NCBI GenBank assembly: GCA_030640215.1
Contig: DAOWJU010000054.1
Span: 1 to 7,282, forward strand
Source: Desulfuromonadales bacterium
Lineage (GTDB): Bacteria; Desulfobacterota; Desulfuromonadia; Desulfuromonadales; BM103
Direction of reading: 5' to 3'
DNA length: 7,282 nt
Under the pieces are notes generated by a model. The model made no database searches. It worked only from the letters and a program-made list of their open reading frames with translations, and was not told the DNA's origin. Below are positions 6,211 through 7,282 of the stretch, in pieces; position 1 is the stretch's first letter; every line of letters begins with the position of its first letter. Made by a program: the position numbers and the translations under genes.

Positions 6211-7152
6211 ATGCAGGAAGAAACGAATTACAAACCAAAGAAATTCGCCGTTGTCGGCGCAGGGCCGGTCGGTTGTATCGTCGCCGCATTCCTCTCACGG
6301 GGAGGCTACGAAGTCACACTCTGTGATGTCCAGTCGAACCTCTTTGAACCAGCACTTGCTCCTGGAATCATACTTTCGGGCACGGATAACTTTCAGGCCA
6401 GAGTGGCTAAAACGACAACTCGCGTTGATCAACTCGCCGACGATCCCCCAGACGTCGTCATTGTAACGGTTAAGGCGACAGCGTTACCGATCATTACCTC
6501 TGCTCTGGAAAGTTTTATTGAAGAAGGCCGCTACGTTGTCAGTTGGCAGAACGGCATCGACACCGAATTGGTGCTTGCCGAACGACTTGGCAAACAGCAG
6601 GTGATGCGCGCGGTGGTCAACTACGGTTGCATTCTGGAAGAACCGGCAAAGGTCAAGGTGGTCTTCCACCATCGTCCCCACTATCTGCAAGAGTTGGATC
6701 CAGAGTCAAAAGAGGCCGCACTGGGAATCTGCCACGCTCTCACCGAATGCGGTCTCGACACGCATCACACCAACCAGATCCGCAATATGGTCTGGAGCAA
6801 GACAGTCAATAACTCCTGCATGAATGCAGTCTGCGCCGTGACCGGCAAGACGATGTTCGAAGTCATCAACGACCCGATTGTCTCTGGCCTGGTCGACTCT
6901 TTATTGAAAGAGGGGGTCAAAGTGGCCCGGGCAAATGAGCTTATGCTGGGGCCGGATTATTATCTCGATTGCCTCGACTACATCAGGGATGCCGGGCACC
7001 ACAAGCCCTCCATGTTGCAGGATATAGAAGCAAAGCGTCAAACCGAAGTCGACTATATTAATGGCAAAATCATTGAATATGGAGAACGAGCAGGAGTACT
7101 CACACCTTACAACAAAACTTTGCGTGCTCTGGTCAAAGCTCTCGAAGCCTAG
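6211..7152 (+). CDS. Ketopantoate reductase (ApbA/PanE) family dehydrogenase, copy 2
   Basis: The 313-residue paralogue of the dehydrogenase at 4751 has the same length and is roughly two-thirds identical by eye. It keeps GAGPVG (16-21), N114 in WQNG, K197-x3-N201-x3-N205, S267 in KPSMLQD, and E279 in TEVDYING, so it should be catalytically competent. D39 at the end of strand 2 again points to NAD(H). Differences from copy 1 cluster around 141-150 (ILEEPAKVKV against VPLSPCHIRL) and 247-262 (GPDYYLDCLDYIRDAG against GSNYYPYAINYIKNAG), the second lying just before the substrate-side serine, so substrate preference may differ. The ATG at 6211 follows AAGGAG (6199-6204). Unlike copy 1 it does not overlap its ACT gene: a 39-bp gap intervenes. 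The role is inferred as 2-oxoacid/2-hydroxyacid interconversion linked to aromatic or branched-chain amino acid metabolism. Confidence 0.87.
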   Translation: MQEETNYKPKKFAVVGAGPVGCIVAAFLSRGGYEVTLCDVQSNLFEPALAPGIILSGTDNFQARVAKTTTRVDQLADDPPDVVIVTVKATALPIITSALESFIEEGRYVVSWQNGIDTELVLAERLGKQQVMRAVVNYGCILEEPAKVKVVFHHRPHYLQELDPESKEAALGICHALTECGLDTHHTNQIRNMVWSKTVNNSCMNAVCAVTGKTMFEVINDPIVSGLVDSLLKEGVKVARANELMLGPDYYLDCLDYIRDAGHHKPSMLQDIEAKRQTEVDYINGKIIEYGERAGVLTPYNKTLRALVKALEA

Positions 7153-7163
7153 ATAAAACTAAA

Positions 7164-7190
7164 ACCTCGCGTCAAATGAGTGACGCAGGT
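7164..7190 (+). promoter_or_regulatory. Intercistronic hairpin after the second dehydrogenase
   Basis: ACCT (7164-7167), a bulged C, and GCGTCA (7169-7174) pair with TGACGC (7181-7186) and AGGT (7187-7190). This gives a 10-bp stem with one bulge around a 6-base loop, AATGAG. It begins 12 bp after the dehydrogenase stop and ends 24 bp before the next start codon. No run of T follows, so it is not a classic intrinsic terminator. It may be an RNA processing or stabilising element, an attenuator, or a protein binding site (GCGTCA/TGACGC is also a DNA palindrome). Confidence 0.55.
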
Positions 7191-7214
7191 CAACACCCTG
7201 TTAGGAGGTATAAA

Positions 7215-7282
7215 ATGAAGAGAATCTTTGTCGTTTTTCCCCTGCTCACCCTACTGATTGTCAGCTTACTGACCAGCCCCCT
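7215..7282 (+). CDS. Start of an exported protein (N-terminal 22 residues only)
   Basis: The ATG at 7215 follows a near-perfect AGGAGGT (7203-7209) and opens a frame that runs off the window. The visible residues are MKRIFVVFPLLTLLIVSLLT and then SP: a basic N-terminus (KR) followed by a long hydrophobic stretch, as in a Sec signal peptide or a first membrane anchor. No cleavage site is reached. Position directly downstream of an amino-acid catabolism operon, separated by a hairpin, is typical for a periplasmic solute-binding protein of an ABC transporter, and a branched-chain or aromatic amino acid binder would make sense. That is a guess from context only; the sequence present does not identify the family. 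Confidence 0.7.
   Translation, partial: MKRIFVVFPLLTLLIVSLLTSP

Larger units (their letters stand above)
4291..7152 (+). repeat. Tandem duplication of a two-gene unit (ACT protein + dehydrogenase)
   Basis: Unit 1 (4291-5692, 1402 bp) and unit 2 (5725-7152, 1428 bp) have the same gene order and reading direction and nearly the same protein lengths (155/313 and 148/313). Both proteins of unit 2 match those of unit 1 at about two-thirds identity. The simplest history is one tandem duplication of an ACT-dehydrogenase pair followed by long divergence with all active-site residues kept. Identical DNA is limited to short blocks, for example 5207-5230 with 6670-6693 (24 bp) and 5597-5619 with 7060-7082 (23 bp). 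The sequences just upstream of each unit show no resemblance, so the duplication endpoints are not recoverable. Confidence 0.85.

Overview
The window reads as part of a strict anaerobe's chromosome, probably a Desulfuromonadales-like or related Desulfobacterota bacterium. I base this on the ferredoxin-dependent 2-oxoacid oxidoreductase (IorAB), the AMP-forming aryl-CoA ligase beside it, an acyl-CoA:carboxylate CoA-transferase next door, the moderate GC content, and a GTAGGATG-type REP-like palindrome of a kind common in proteobacteria. The lineage is an inference; no rRNA or other marker gene is present. All genes lie on the + strand.

Layout. 1-290: the 3' end of an acetyl-CoA hydrolase/4-hydroxybutyrate CoA-transferase family gene. 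291-445: a gap dominated by a long imperfect inverted repeat (303-406). 446-1789: paaK, phenylacetate-CoA ligase. 1790-1919: a 130-bp gap with a candidate sigma-70 promoter. 1923-4248: iorA and iorB, indolepyruvate:ferredoxin oxidoreductase, overlapping by 14 bp. 4291-7152: a two-gene unit present twice in tandem, (tandem-ACT protein + ketopantoate-reductase-like dehydrogenase) x 2. 7164-7190: a strong hairpin. 7215-end: the first 22 codons of a gene with an export signal. No gene-free stretch exceeds 155 bp, and no RNA gene, CRISPR array, transposase or attachment site was seen.

How the genes may work together. IorAB interconverts aryl pyruvates (the transamination products of Phe, Tyr and Trp) with arylacetyl-CoA, and PaaK interconverts arylacetate with arylacetyl-CoA. 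Together they link aromatic amino acids to arylacetates, either as a degradation route or, in reverse, as reductive salvage of arylacetates. The two dehydrogenases keep the catalytic residues of the ketopantoate reductase fold but have an Asp at the end of the second Rossmann strand, which favours NAD(H). In this context I infer that they act on aryl or branched 2-oxoacids (2-oxoacid to D-2-hydroxyacid) rather than in pantothenate synthesis. Each has its own free-standing double-ACT protein immediately upstream, which suggests an amino-acid sensor working in trans. The exported protein at the end could be a solute-binding protein for uptake, but too little of it is present to tell.

The most notable feature is the duplicated ACT-dehydrogenase module: two sensor/enzyme pairs, about two-thirds identical by eye, whose ACT proteins differ most where ACT domains usually contact ligand.
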